Assembly: GCA_004794655.1 (NCBI GenBank)
Contig: SMMW01000623.1
Span: forward strand, 868,001 to 932,000
Reading direction: 5' to 3'
Source of the DNA: Marisa cornuarietis
Taxonomy: Eukaryota; Mollusca; Gastropoda; Architaenioglossa; Ampullariidae
DNA length: 64,000 nucleotides
Shown here: positions 27,901-35,446 of the stretch, piece after piece
How positions within the stretch are numbered: the first letter of the stretch is position 1
Layout of the letters: each line of letters opens with the position of its first letter
Notes under the pieces: model-generated
What the model was told of the DNA's origin: nothing
The model's input: only the letters and a program-made list of their open reading frames with translations
Database searches by the model: none
Program-made: the position numbers and the translations under genes

Positions 27901-30900
27901 TCTTCTTTAGTAAACTTTACAGGCACCGACAGAATTGTGAGCTAAAAACATCAATTTCACAAAGAAGACACGTGCTGCTGGTGCAGACGACTCTCACATA
28001 CAGACTAATGTTCTTACAGACCATTCTTTCTCTCAGCAGAAGACACGATGCCATTCTCAGTGTTTATGTCTTGTGTTTAAGGCCACTGACTACCCTACAC
28101 CCTTCCTGTGCTGTTCACTCTTCACACTTAGGAACTGGCTCAGCTTTGTGGTCTGTGACATCAGTTATCTGTTTGTTTGTTTGTTTGTTTGTTTGTTTTT
28201 CAGTGGACCTTAGTGCGCTTCAGTCTGTGGGGACAATAGACGATGTCATCACTCGTGACACATCAAGTCTCAGCAATAGTGGTCACACGCTGGATTTGCT
28301 GGGTCTTAGCAAAACCACCCCGGTTCAACAACAGGCCTCTCTCTTCACTGGCCTGCCATCCAGACTACAGTAAGTATAGTGTGTGCATGGCACAGTTGTC
28401 TTGTCCATGATGGGACCTGATCAGAAGTGCCTGATTTGATGGAACTTTTTATATTAAAAATACTTTGAAACATGTTAATGATATTCTTAACACCACATGT
28501 TATATGTTAAAATGTATTTACTTTTATTTATTGCAACAAAGTCAAAGGTGTTCAAAATCTTGAAGACGTTAAAATATAAATAGCTAATTCTCAGCTGCTA
28601 CTTGTGTGTAGCAGAAAGTAAAGATCTCGTATCTGTCATTCATATAGACAGGATTTGTTTTGTTTTTTGGTCAGAAATGGAGAAAAATCCTCTGAGTCAT
28701 CAGGAACAGACTCTGACACTTTGGACAAGTTAGGACACGGGAGAGAACACAAAAACTCCTCATCCTCCCTTTTCAACTCCCCACTGCCCTTCCCATTTGA
28801 CTACGAACAGAAAAAGTTGCTGGCCATGAAAGGTGAGCTAACGATGATTAACAGAAGCCATTAATATTAATACCATGCCCTGCTGTCCTGATGTTGCTAA
28901 ACCCTGAACTGCTCATAGCTTTGAAGTACCCTGGTAAGCCAGCAATGATTAAACTCATAAAGGATAAACTTGCCACGTCATGATCAGTGCTACACAGTTG
29001 TTCCCTGACCACCATGGTGTTGCAGTACCATTCATAACAGAACAACCATATTTGTTGGTTAAATAAATTACAACCATGCCGCAACTAGCTGCTTGTCTGT
29101 TACTGTAACGTTACAGTGTTTTAGTGCTGTGACTGTTGTACTGTAACGTTACAGTGTTTTAGTGCTGTGACTGTTGTACTGTAATGTTACAGTGTTTTAG
29201 ATACGACTGTAATGTTACAGTGTTTGAGATACTGTGATTGTTGTACTGTAACGTTACAGTGTTTGAGATACTGTGATTGTTGTACTGTAACGTTACAGTG
29301 TTTTAGATACTGTGATTGTTGTACTGTAACGTTACAGTGTTTTAGATACTGTTGTCCAAAATGATTTTCAAATGAGTGGATTTAGTGCATTACAAGATAT
29401 TAATTCTCTTGAGTCTGTCTTTGTCTTATTGCCAGCCATGCAGAAAAAGCCTGAAGGGGAATCCAGAATCCCTACAGATATATGGGCAGGCTTGGGCTTT
29501 TCCAAGTCTATGCCAGAGTCAGCCATTCGTGAAAAACTTGGTCAGATGGGCATCAGTGCCAGGTACCCTGATGGCAGCATGACACCTGAAGAATACCAGG
29601 TAGGGTGTTTGCTTTCATTTGAAAATCCCTGTTCCCACATTCTCTCAACAATAAATATTTACTTCCTAGGTAAAATGAACTACATGATTACTCGCTGCAG
29701 AATTATAGAGTTGAGTTAAACTATTTAAATACGATTACCGAATGTAATATAGAAGTAGCAATCTCTCTGGCAGAGGAAATAATAAAAAGATGTGTGCATG
29801 TGTACAGTTATATTTATATGTATATTTACACACTGTAGATTGTAGGATAATATTTATTTTGGCTTTTATTAAGTATCACATTTTTTCCTTTTAGCATTAT
29901 TTTAAAGTATCTTGTAATATTTATTTTGTACTAAGAGTGTGCATGGGTGTGTACAACCACTTTTAAGTTCCTACATGCTTTTTTTTTTAAAAAAAAAGGT
30001 ATCATCTAAGGTGGTGTGTACATGGATTGTGATGCTCATATCTCTTTTCCCCAGACACAGCAGGAACTAGATTTAAGCATAGACAGAGACCCATGGAAAG
30101 ACAGCAAACCATGTGGACACACTCCCCCACTTAACCGTGCACCTGGCGAGTTTCCCAGTCCAAGAAAAAAATGTAAATGTTTTCATGGTATTTTTGTTCA
30201 TGCTTGGGTGATTTCGGGGGTGACCCATGTTACTTGGGGTAACACTCGGATCATTGGGAAATATTTACACTGTCGTGTCTTGGATTTATTCTTTGCATGC
30301 TTTGTGTTTGTTTGGGTAATATTTACGCTGTCTTGTAATGTATTTATGTTTTGTCTATCCTTTCCGTTGGTAACAGTATTAGTAACATCAATAAGAATAA
30401 ACTTGCAGTTGACGGATCATTTTATGCTTGCCTGTATGTGTTTGTGTTGCTGGGGTTGGCAGATGAATATGGACGAAACCCTTGCATACCAGCTGAGAAC
30501 AGTATCGGAAAGACTGACCTTGTGGAGGTTTTCAGTGACTTAGGTCTGGGAAAGTACACGGACCTCTTCCAGCAACAAGAGGTGAGTTCTATAAGTAGAC
30601 AGAGGCAGAGTGCTTAAACACATTCACCTACACGTGTTCTACACACACACACACACACACAACCTGACTTGAACGAGACAAAGTGCTTACACACACTCAC
30701 ACATTAGCATAGTGGGCATTTATGACTTTAAGAAAATATCTAACTAGAATAGTGCATTTATCACTAAAATAACAATAACTGGAATACTACATTTATCATT
30801 AAAAGCATAACAAAGCTGTTCTCACTTAAAAAGTTTTGATTTGCCTGACTTAATTATATCCAGCTGATTATTGCTGCCAGATAAAAAATGATTACAAGAA

Positions 30901-33900
30901 CACCTTGATATTGTGATATTTATATTTGTAGAGAAAAGTGATGACTAGCCTCACCTTGATATTGTGATATTTATATTTGTAGAGAAAAGTGATGACTAGC
31001 ATCACCTTGATATTGTGATATTTATATTTGTAGAGAAAAGTGATGACTAGCGTCACCTTGATATTGTGATATTTATATTTGTAGAGAAAAGTGATGACTA
31101 GCGTCACCTTGATATTGTGATATTTATATTTGTAGAGAAAAGTGATGACTAGTGTCACCTTGATATTATGATATGGTTTTTATTATCATCAAGCTATAGT
31201 TTACACAAACATCAACAGTAAATAAATAAACAAGGGAAGTAGTTAGAGAAAGTTAATTTGACATATCAAGTTTTCACTGTGGTTCTACTTCTGAAATAGA
31301 ATCAAAAATGGCAGTTCCGGGTATGCTGATATATGTCAATTTTCTAAAAAACCAAATCATGCCATTTCCTAAAGGTAAAACAGTTCATTTCTGCTAAATG
31401 TGATATTTAAAATATTTGTATAATTTTTTGAAAAATAGCCACAATGTGGCGACTAATGGGGACTTGTCTGAAAGGGAGGTGACCTTATTGAGTTAATGAT
31501 GGCGCTACTCACTCGACAAATACCAATCTCACAAACATCCTCACAGATGCTGGCTTCATACCATGTGGGAGCACAGCTGACTAGACTTTCAACTGTTCCA
31601 TCCTGATAGAGAAGCATCTTCAGCATCAGCATAACCTCAATTCAAAATTCATAGACTTTAAAAAAAAAGCTTTTAACAGAGTCTGGCACAAGGAACTGTA
31701 GCATGTGATGTAAAAATTCAACATTAAAGGTCTCATCCAAGTCATCAAATTGTTGTATAATAGCTCATGACTCTCCAACTGCTGCTGGGATGCAAGAGGT
31801 CGGCCACACTGGTCAGTGCCTATGCCCCAACAATGACCAACCCAGAGGATAAAAAGGACAAGTTCTGTGAAGAACTAGACACTCTTATTTGAACTGTCCT
31901 GAAACTTGAAAAGCTCTTCATCCTCAGGGACTTCAGTGCTAGAGTAGGGGCTTAGCATGAACTCTGGGACGGCGTCATTGGCAGGCATAGCGTCGGCAAA
32001 TGCAATAGCAATGGTCTCGTGCTCTTGAAGACATGCGCAACGCACAACCTGGCCGTCACCAACGCAATATTCCGCCTACCCACCCACAACAAGGCATTCC
32101 GGATGCACCCCCACTCCAACATGCGCATAGCTAAGGCAATGTGCTGGGCCGAATGCTGGACTGACCACAGACTCATCGTCTCCAAACTCAAGATCTGCAT
32201 CTCAGCGAAGCGAAGGCCACAGGGACAGAAGACCGCTAGGAGACTCAATGTCTCTAAACTGCAGAACAATAGAAACTCAGAAGAGTTCTCCCGCTTGCCC
32301 CAGGTGGAGACAAACTATGACCTTGACATGCTACCCACAGAAGCCGAAGTTGCGAAGGCTGTCGAGCAAATGGCAAACGGTAAGGCTCCAGGATCAGATG
32401 GCGCCACTGCCGAGCTCTAGGAAGCAGGCGGTCAGGCCCTGCTGCAGAAGATGACCCTACTCTTACAGTCGATGTGGAATCAGTGCGTGGTCCCCCAGCA
32501 ATTTTAGTCCACATATATAAAAGAAAGGCCAGCCACCATTCCTGCGATAACTACAGAGGGATCTCTCTTCTTTCCATAGCAGGCAAAGTCTTGGCACGAC
32601 TCCTCCTAAACTGCCTCCTCTTGCATCTTGAGAGGGACATTCTTCCTGAAAGCCAGTGTGGTTTCCATGCTGGGCGTGGCACCGCAGACATGATCTTTGC
32701 TGCCGGCCAGCTTCAAGAAAAGTGCCAAGAACAGCACCATGACCTGTATACAACCCTCATAGACCTAACCAAGGCTTTCGACATGGTCAGCAGGGATGGC
32801 CTCTAGAAAATAATGGAAAAGTTTGGGTGCCCACCAAAGTTCACTAGATTTATCCGGCAGTTCCACGACAGGATGATGGTTACAGTACTCGACAATTGAG
32901 AGGAATCTAAGGCCTTCCCCGTCACAAATGGTGTCAACCAGGGCTCACCCCAAGGCTCTTCAGTGTGGTCTTCTCGGCCATGATGACAAATGCCTTTCGC
33001 GATAGCCAAGAGGGTCTGATAATCAGATACAGAACAGACGGCAAACTATTCAACCTACAGCGGCTGAGGGCAACGACCAGACTGACTGACTGACTGTCAA
33101 CGGTGCCTCCTATGACCTTAGCTGCACAGCATGTTGGAATGCATCCTGCATGAAGCCCTTCACCGATAAAATTTTTGATACTTTTATTTATTTTTATAAA
33201 AAGGCTCACTAATTATGTAATCTCCATAGATTGAAATGGCTACATTACCCACATATTTGTACTTCAATAATTCTGTCAGATAAAGACCAACTTTGATATA
33301 TTTCTAGCTTGTTTGTTTTAAAAACTGGTTAAATAACTTTATTTTCCATAGATCGACCTGGCTACGTTTTTAACCTTGACAGACCAGGATCTCAGGGAAC
33401 TGGGAATTTCCACTTTTGGTGCTCGACGTAAAATGTTGCTGGCCATTGCTGGTCAGTCCAGTCATCTTTAGTCATCATTAGTCATCATGTCTGTACTTAG
33501 GAAGCTCTGGAAATGTCTTACAGTTTTCTTTATTAACACCTAAAAGTATATAGCTGTTCCCTGAAGTTTTGTTTGCTGTTTTGTAGTCCTAAATATTCTT
33601 AGCTGTCTGTCTTGTCTTGTGCTCAACAGCTCACAATAGGTAACGTATGTATGACTGTAGTACTGGGTAGTGTATATGACATTGTAATATGTATTCATTC
33701 TGACAGGGATAGTGCTGGAATTTATACTAAAGCAATATTCTGACAGGGTTAGTGATGGAATTCATACTAAAGCAATATTCGGACTGGGTTAGTGCTGGAA
33801 TTTATTCTAAAGCAATATTCTGACAGGGTTAGTGCTGGAATTTATACTAAAGCAATATTCTGACAGGGTTAGTGATGGAAGTCATACTAAAGAAATATTC

Positions 33901-35446
33901 TGACAGGGTTAGTGCTGGAATTTATACTAAAGAAATATTCTGTCAGGGTTAGTGCTGGAATTTATACTAAAGCAATATTCGGACTGGGTTAGTGCTGGAA
34001 TTTATACTAAAGCAATATTCTTACAGGGTTAGCGATGGGAGTCATCCTAAAGAAATATTCTGACAGGGTTAGTGATGGAAGTCATACTACGGCAATATTC
34101 TGACAGGGATGGTGATGGAAGTCATACTAAAGAAATATTCTGACATGGTTAGTGATGGAAGTCATACTAAAGAAATATTTCTGACATGGTTAGTGATGGA
34201 AGTCATACTAAAGAAATATTCTGACATGGTTAGTGATGGAAGTCATACTAAAGAAATATTTCTGACATGGTTAGTGATGGAAGTCATACTACGGCAATAT
34301 TCTGACAGGGTTAGTGATGGAAGTCATACTACTGCAATATTCTGACAGGGATAGTGATGAAAGTCATACTAAGGCAATATCCTGACAGGGATAGTGATGG
34401 AAGTCATACTAAAGAAATATTCTGACATGGTTAGTGATGGAAGTCATACTAAAGAAATATTTCTGACATGGTTAGTGATGGAAGTCATACTACGGCAATA
34501 TTCTGACAGGGTTAGTGATGGAAGTCATACTACTGCAATATTCTGACAGGGATAGTGATGAAAGTCATACTAAGGCAATATTCTGACAGGGATGGTGATG
34601 GAAGTCATACTAAAGAAATATTCTGACATGGTTAGTGATGGAAGTCATACTAAAGAAATATTCTGACATGGTTAGTGATGGAAGTCATACTAAAGAAATA
34701 TTTCTGACATGGTTAGTGATGGAAGTCATACTAAAGAAATATTCTGACAGGGTTAGTGATGGAAGTCATACTAAGGCAATATTCTGACAGGGATAGTGAT
34801 GGAAGTCATACTAAAGAAATATTCTGACAGGGATAGTGATGGAAGTCATACTAAAGAAATATTCTGACAGGGTTAGTGATGGAAGTCATACTAAAGAAAT
34901 ATTCTGACAGGGTTAGTGATGGAATTTATGCTAAGTCAATATTCTTACATCAAACAACCCTTGACCTAGAGAAGAAAGAAATGGCTTTTTTAAACAGAGA
35001 AAGGTTTCCGCCAGTGAAATGTAGGAAAGTGATTAAAAAGTAAAACAAGTTTGAGGCTGAGAAGATTGATATGTATTTCACTTAATAGATGGTGGGCTTA
35101 TTGATGCGTAATGTATAAAAAATATATGAGACATGTTTTAGCAAGACACACCTTTTGATTAGAAAAGATGACTGATGGCTGATATGTTTTATTAGAACAG
35201 ATGACTGATGGCTGTTGTTTTATTAGAACAGATGACTGATGGCTATGTTTTATTAGAACAGATGACGATGACATTGATGTGATTACAGATATGAACAAGC
35301 AGCGGACTCTGCAGCAAGCTCAGCCCAGTCTCTCCACCCCCACCCCCAGTACCAATACCAGCAACAACCCGTTTCAGGCAAACGGCGCCACTTCGATAAT
35401 GAACCCCCGCCGCCCAGATCTTGCCAGCCTCAGTGGTCGCTGGTGA
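3777..35446 (+). CDS. BICC1: Bicaudal-C (BICC1) orthologue, 18 exons, 5' end outside window
   Basis: RNA-binding translational regulator with KH domains and a C-terminal SAM domain. In known animals it binds mRNA 3' UTRs, recruits the CCR4-NOT deadenylase and polymerises through SAM in cytoplasmic granules. Joined exons: 3777-3856, 7464-7625, 8137-8190, 9165-9398, 15573-15785, 17776-17833, 20399-20472, 21401-21566, 23724-23858, 25241-25381, 26730-26819, 28204-28369, 28675-28832, 29436-29599, 30055-30172, 30463-30581, 33352-33451, 35289-35446. All junctions are GT-AG and every phase agrees; the sum is 2390 coding bases, about 796 residues. Seen: SHVIGKGGNNIKKVM (KH), MFIIGRGGINIKQIMQRT (KH), the two LPLVLMF KH-like segments, VKPKPKQPSKSVIVKS, FDYEQKKLLA, GLGFSKSMP, SAM core and terminal SLSGRW, in the same order as vertebrate BICC1. 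The start codon and first KH half lie left of the window. Exons 10-13 code for the poorly conserved linker and are the least certain. Confidence 0.95.
3857..4440. repeat. 96-bp minisatellite carrying copies of the exon 1 donor
   Basis: Six units; each contains ACACA(A/G)AG|GTAGG copied from the exon 1 end. Donor-like GT positions are 3883, 3979, 4075, 4171, 4267 and 4371. Confidence 0.95.
4540..5470 (-). mobile_element. Degenerate RTE-like LINE reverse transcriptase fragment
   Basis: On the minus strand, interrupted frames read LFVDFEKAFN and DYADDIITLSRQRRGAQEKI, typical of the RTE/BovB group RT palm. Many stops and frame changes; the lineage name is approximate. Confidence 0.7.
5471..7463. 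other. Intron, no recognised feature
   Basis: AT-rich unique intron of Bicaudal-C. The overlapping open frames at 6332-6668 have no motifs. Confidence 0.6.
7464..7625 (+). CDS. BICC1: Bicaudal-C exon 2: KH domain with GKGG loop
   Basis: 54 codons, phase 0 at both ends. Contains TLKMDVSHTEHSHVIGKGG and CHIHFPDSNRG, almost identical to vertebrate BICC1; the GxxG nucleic-acid-binding loop is intact. Confidence 0.97.
8137..8190 (+). CDS. BICC1: Bicaudal-C exon 3: end of second KH domain
   Basis: An 18-codon exon, VSIAGQPAGVEAARAQIR, flanked by gtgcag and gtaagc; phase 0 both sides. Matches the vertebrate segment following EKSNQ. Confidence 0.95.
8575..9164. repeat. 48-bp minisatellite with ten GTAAGT motifs and a duplicated acceptor
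   Basis: Units with core GCCAGCTGTAAGTAATGAC. Since 48 is divisible by three, a 172-codon open frame (16-residue repeat) results, which I do not regard as a gene. The last block, including the exon 4 acceptor, is present twice (ends 8955 and 9164). Confidence 0.96.
9165..9398 (+). CDS. BICC1: Bicaudal-C exon 4: first KH-like segment
   Basis: 78 codons beginning DLLPLVLMFELPVTG and including TFKQRPRMY and VVVRGS, the KH-like region of BICC1. Acceptor tctttgcag at 9164, donor AGT|GTAAGT. A decoy copy of the acceptor lies at 8955. Confidence 0.95.
9399..10061. other. Intron, no recognised feature
   Basis: Unique AT-rich intron between the exon 4 donor and the LINE 3' end. Confidence 0.6.
10062..13560 (-). 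mobile_element. Near-full-length CR1/L2-like LINE, antisense in Bicaudal-C intron
   Basis: Non-LTR retrotransposon with apurinic endonuclease and reverse transcriptase in one ORF. Its 3' end on the minus strand is a (CAT)n tail at 10062-10080, as expected of this group. The 5' boundary near 13560 is estimated from the minus-strand leader containing AAGATGGCGGACCTCC. Inserted opposite to the host gene, between exons 4 and 5. Confidence 0.93.
10245..13436 (-). pseudogene. LINE endonuclease-reverse transcriptase ORF with one in-frame TGA
   Basis: From ATG at 13436 the frame runs 1064 codons to a stop at 10245 with a single TGA at 13292-13290 (codon 49), after KKKRKRGRRG; downstream 1015 codons are uninterrupted. 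Endonuclease: HLNVQSVCNKAVDIHDLV, FFLSETWL, SGGGVGVLF, ISDHF. RT: DLSSAFDTINHRLLLQRL, GVPQGSVLGPLLF, FFADDTQIL. C-terminus: LQSLHWLPVNKRI and WNALPSSL, typical of the CR1/L2 groups. The catalytic FADD is intact. Whether TGA is a simple nonsense change (GGA expected) or the start lies downstream is open. Confidence 0.9.
13561..14450. other. Intron, no recognised feature
   Basis: Unique sequence with two related blocks about 13740-13930 (caggctggcaaggccgc / catgctggcatccca). No coding signal. Confidence 0.5.
14455..14860. repeat. 32-bp minisatellite
   Basis: About 12.5 units of period 32 (core GCATGATGTAAAAGGCAACAG). Open in all three minus-strand frames because the unit lacks stops on that strand and 32 is not divisible by three. 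Confidence 0.97.
14861..15572. other. Intron, no recognised feature
   Basis: AT-rich unique intron up to the exon 5 acceptor. Confidence 0.6.
15573..15785 (+). CDS. BICC1: Bicaudal-C exon 5: third canonical KH domain
   Basis: 71 codons including APQHHMFIIGRGGINIKQIM and SILFPDPS, then GSIESVSLARQQLI. The GxxG loop is GRGG (GRNG in vertebrates, from memory). Phase 0 at both ends. Confidence 0.96.
16060..17420 (+). mobile_element. Degenerate jockey/I-group LINE reverse transcriptase
   Basis: Broken frames in order: VPILKPGKTKTAPFSYRPIA, LTSQLGKTFETIIKNRL, DIQNAYNILWHEGLL and GVLQGSVLSPLLFN. Several stops and frameshifts. Sense orientation in intron 5 of Bicaudal-C. Confidence 0.82.
17776..17833 (+). 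CDS. BICC1: Bicaudal-C exon 6: second KH-like segment start
   Basis: Reads GCLPLVLMFDVKEDVELDQ after acceptor ttttcag and ends in phase 1 at CAAG|GTAGTG. Directly continues QQLI of the previous exon as in vertebrate BICC1. Confidence 0.94.
18060..18326 (+). mobile_element. LINE/SINE 3' end with (TTA)n tail
   Basis: Ends GTATGCGCTATAAATATTTTG followed by TTATTATTATTA; the GCGCTATAAATA box plus trinucleotide tail is shared with the other 3' ends in this window. Confidence 0.6.
18430..19945. repeat. 35-bp minisatellite with higher-order variants
   Basis: About 43 units of period 35 (core ACACAGCACAAGCAAGACT, ACACATGCAATAGGCT). Edge units carry TTGTGTGGGC instead of TGCAATAGGC; a rare ACATATGCAAT variant recurs at regular intervals, showing multi-unit duplication. 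Confidence 0.97.
19946..20398. other. Intron, no recognised feature
   Basis: Unique intron up to the exon 7 acceptor. Confidence 0.5.
20399..20472 (+). CDS. BICC1: Bicaudal-C exon 7: second KH-like segment end
   Basis: Reads HISQLMEQLDVYISVKPKPK and then QPSK, a signature stretch of Bicaudal-C proteins. Acceptor aattgcag, donor AAA|GTAAGC. Confidence 0.95.
20735..20990. repeat. Direct duplication of about 143 bp
   Basis: AAAATCTGCCAG...GATCAATCAGTCTCCAT-type block occurs at about 20739 and again at 20882 with divergence. Confidence 0.8.
21401..21566 (+). CDS. BICC1: Bicaudal-C exon 8: end of KH region and start of linker
   Basis: Starts SVIVKSIERNASNMYLAR, the conserved tail of the KH region, then changes to a Ser/Gly-rich linker. 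Acceptor catttcag, donor CTAG|GTAAGG in phase 1. Confidence 0.94.
21815..22925. other. GC- and CpG-rich island in an intron
   Basis: Sharply richer in GC and CpG than the AT-rich intron either side, with short open frames on both strands (for example 21815-22126 minus, containing MNEFANHLVHSIITALKG). I recognise no domain. Could be an unrecognised transposon/LTR segment or a CpG island. Confidence 0.5.
22926..23723. other. Intron, no recognised feature
   Basis: AT-rich, with a short (TA)n at about 23353-23368. Confidence 0.5.
23724..23858 (+). CDS. BICC1: Bicaudal-C exon 9: linker
   Basis: Low-complexity Ser/Pro/Leu linker (GFLGQSLMSVNTASSLLL, HSPALGSPQ) with compatible phase on both sides. 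Similar in character to the vertebrate LGLLGPTTLSLNTS region. Confidence 0.85.
24480..24800 (+). mobile_element. SINE-like element with internally amplified segment
   Basis: Contains GAATGGGTACCTGAGTC, GGAGAGGAAATGGCTACTAC, AAAGCTGGTCCCAAG and CATCCCATAACCTGTTC, all shared in part with the SINE at 62668-63055 (some in the opposite orientation). The GGTACCTGAGTCC segment is repeated in 52-bp units at about 24490-24650. Confidence 0.6.
24902..25240. repeat. 43-bp minisatellite ending in the exon 10 acceptor
   Basis: Units with core ATTGTGTCAGAGGTTT; the last two intronic copies (cag ends 25130 and 25185) have exactly TTGTGTCACAGGTTT, like the real acceptor at 25240. Confidence 0.93.
25241..25381 (+). 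CDS. BICC1: Bicaudal-C exon 10: linker, acceptor within a copied repeat
   Basis: Reads FFAPVMVMGPASSCSLQTF; weakly resembles the vertebrate GFSAIPHLMIPS segment. Starts after TTGTGTCACAG and ends AAAG|GTAGTC; both phases fit. Alternative in-frame acceptor after ctccag (25254) and donor at GTGCAG|GTGCCT are possible. Confidence 0.75.
25382..26165. other. Intron, no recognised feature
   Basis: Unique AT-rich sequence. Confidence 0.5.
26166..26729. repeat. Minisatellite of 86-109-bp units copying the exon 11 acceptor
   Basis: Copies of TGACACAG|GTCCCAGCA end at 26230, 26339, 26425, 26511 and 26620, plus the used acceptor at 26729. Units differ by the presence of a CCTGGGATCAATGTCACAT insert. 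Confidence 0.95.
26730..26819 (+). CDS. BICC1: Bicaudal-C exon 11: linker, acceptor is last of six copies
   Basis: Reads PSSKVSEVTSAGPSPCSSP, ending HRHQAT, phase compatible with neighbours. The acceptor GTGACACAG|GTCCCAGCA is the sixth near-identical copy of an intronic repeat; this one is chosen because only here does the open frame lead to a good donor (ACAG|GTAAGA). Confidence 0.75.
26820..28203. other. Intron with microsatellites
   Basis: (GTT)n at about 27018-27050 and (GTTT)n at 28171-28198 abutting the exon 12 acceptor. Otherwise unique. Confidence 0.6.
28204..28369 (+). CDS. BICC1: Bicaudal-C exon 12: linker
   Basis: Reads VDLSALQSVGTIDDVITR and LDLLGLSKTTPVQQQ. The acceptor's pyrimidine tract is a (GTTT)n microsatellite at 28171-28198. 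Donor CA|GTAAGT in phase 2. Confidence 0.85.
28675..28832 (+). CDS. BICC1: Bicaudal-C exon 13: linker with FDYEQKKLLA motif
   Basis: Ser-rich acidic segment ending PFDYEQKKLLAMK, matching the vertebrate AFDYEQKKLLATK motif. Acceptor ggtcag, donor AAAG|GTGAGC. Confidence 0.94.
29100..29352. repeat. Minisatellite of a perfect palindrome
   Basis: Seven units, five with the 16-bp self-complementary ACTGTAACGTTACAGT, the other two with GTAATGTTAC. Spacing 28-39 bp. It sits about 80 bp before the exon 14 acceptor. Confidence 0.93.
29436..29599 (+). CDS. BICC1: Bicaudal-C exon 14: GLGFSKSMP motif
   Basis: Reads AMQKKPEGESRIPTDIWAGL followed by GFSKSMPESAIREKL; vertebrates have KKP...TWSGLGFSKSMP. 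Acceptor ttgccag, donor CAG|GTAGGG, phase 0. Confidence 0.95.
29600..30054. other. Intron, no recognised feature
   Basis: AT-rich unique sequence with a poly-T/poly-A junction at 29980-29998. Confidence 0.5.
30055..30172 (+). CDS. BICC1: Bicaudal-C exon 15: pre-SAM linker
   Basis: Reads TQQELDLSIDRDPWKDSK and ends FPSPRKK, like the vertebrate IGSPKRK segment. Acceptor ttccccag, donor AAAT|GTAAAT in phase 1. Confidence 0.88.
30463..30581 (+). CDS. BICC1: Bicaudal-C exon 16: first half of SAM domain
   Basis: Contains DLVEVFSDLGLGKYTDLF and QQQE, matching helices 1-2 of the BICC1 SAM domain. Donor GAG|GTGAGT. Confidence 0.96.
30901..31170. repeat. 51-bp minisatellite
   Basis: Five full units of 51 bp (core CACCTTGATATTGTGATATT). 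The open minus-strand frame is a result of the multiple-of-three period. Confidence 0.96.
31560..31770 (+). mobile_element. RTE/BovB-like RT fragment
   Basis: Reads IEKHLQHQHN and FIDFKKAFNRVWHKEL with stops; a short palm-domain fragment. Confidence 0.7.
31775..33165 (+). mobile_element. Degenerate LINE with endonuclease and RT, second copy type
   Basis: Endonuclease part: SAYAPTMTNPEDK, CWTDHRLIVSKLKI, SAKRRPQGQKTARRLNVSKL. RT part: ANGKAPGSDG, CGFHAGRGTADMIFAAGQL, LIDLTKAFDMVSRDGL. 5' truncated, with frameshifts and stops. Lies between the two SAM exons in sense orientation. Confidence 0.85.
33352..33451 (+). CDS. BICC1: Bicaudal-C exon 17: second half of SAM domain
   Basis: Reads IDLATFLTLTDQDLRELGIS and then TFGARRKMLLAIA. 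Nearly identical to vertebrate BICC1. Acceptor ttccatag, donor GCTG|GTCAGT. Confidence 0.97.
33695..34950. repeat. 40-bp minisatellite
   Basis: About 31 units of 40-41 bp (core GACAGGGTTAGTGATGGAAG, AATATTCT). Confidence 0.97.
35160..35272. repeat. Short tandem repeat before terminal exon
   Basis: Four units TTTTATTAGAACAGATGAC spaced about 35-40 bp, the last continuing toward the exon 18 acceptor; each ends in an acceptor-like AACAG. Confidence 0.85.
35289..35446 (+). CDS. BICC1: Bicaudal-C terminal exon
   Basis: Begins DMNKQRT (vertebrate ELNKNR), passes a Ser/Thr/Pro/Asn-rich stretch and ends DLASLSGRW then TGA at 35444-35446. The conserved C-terminal SGRW supports the frame. A longer in-frame alternative start after tattagaacag (about 35258) exists; the shorter form aligns better. 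Confidence 0.94.
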
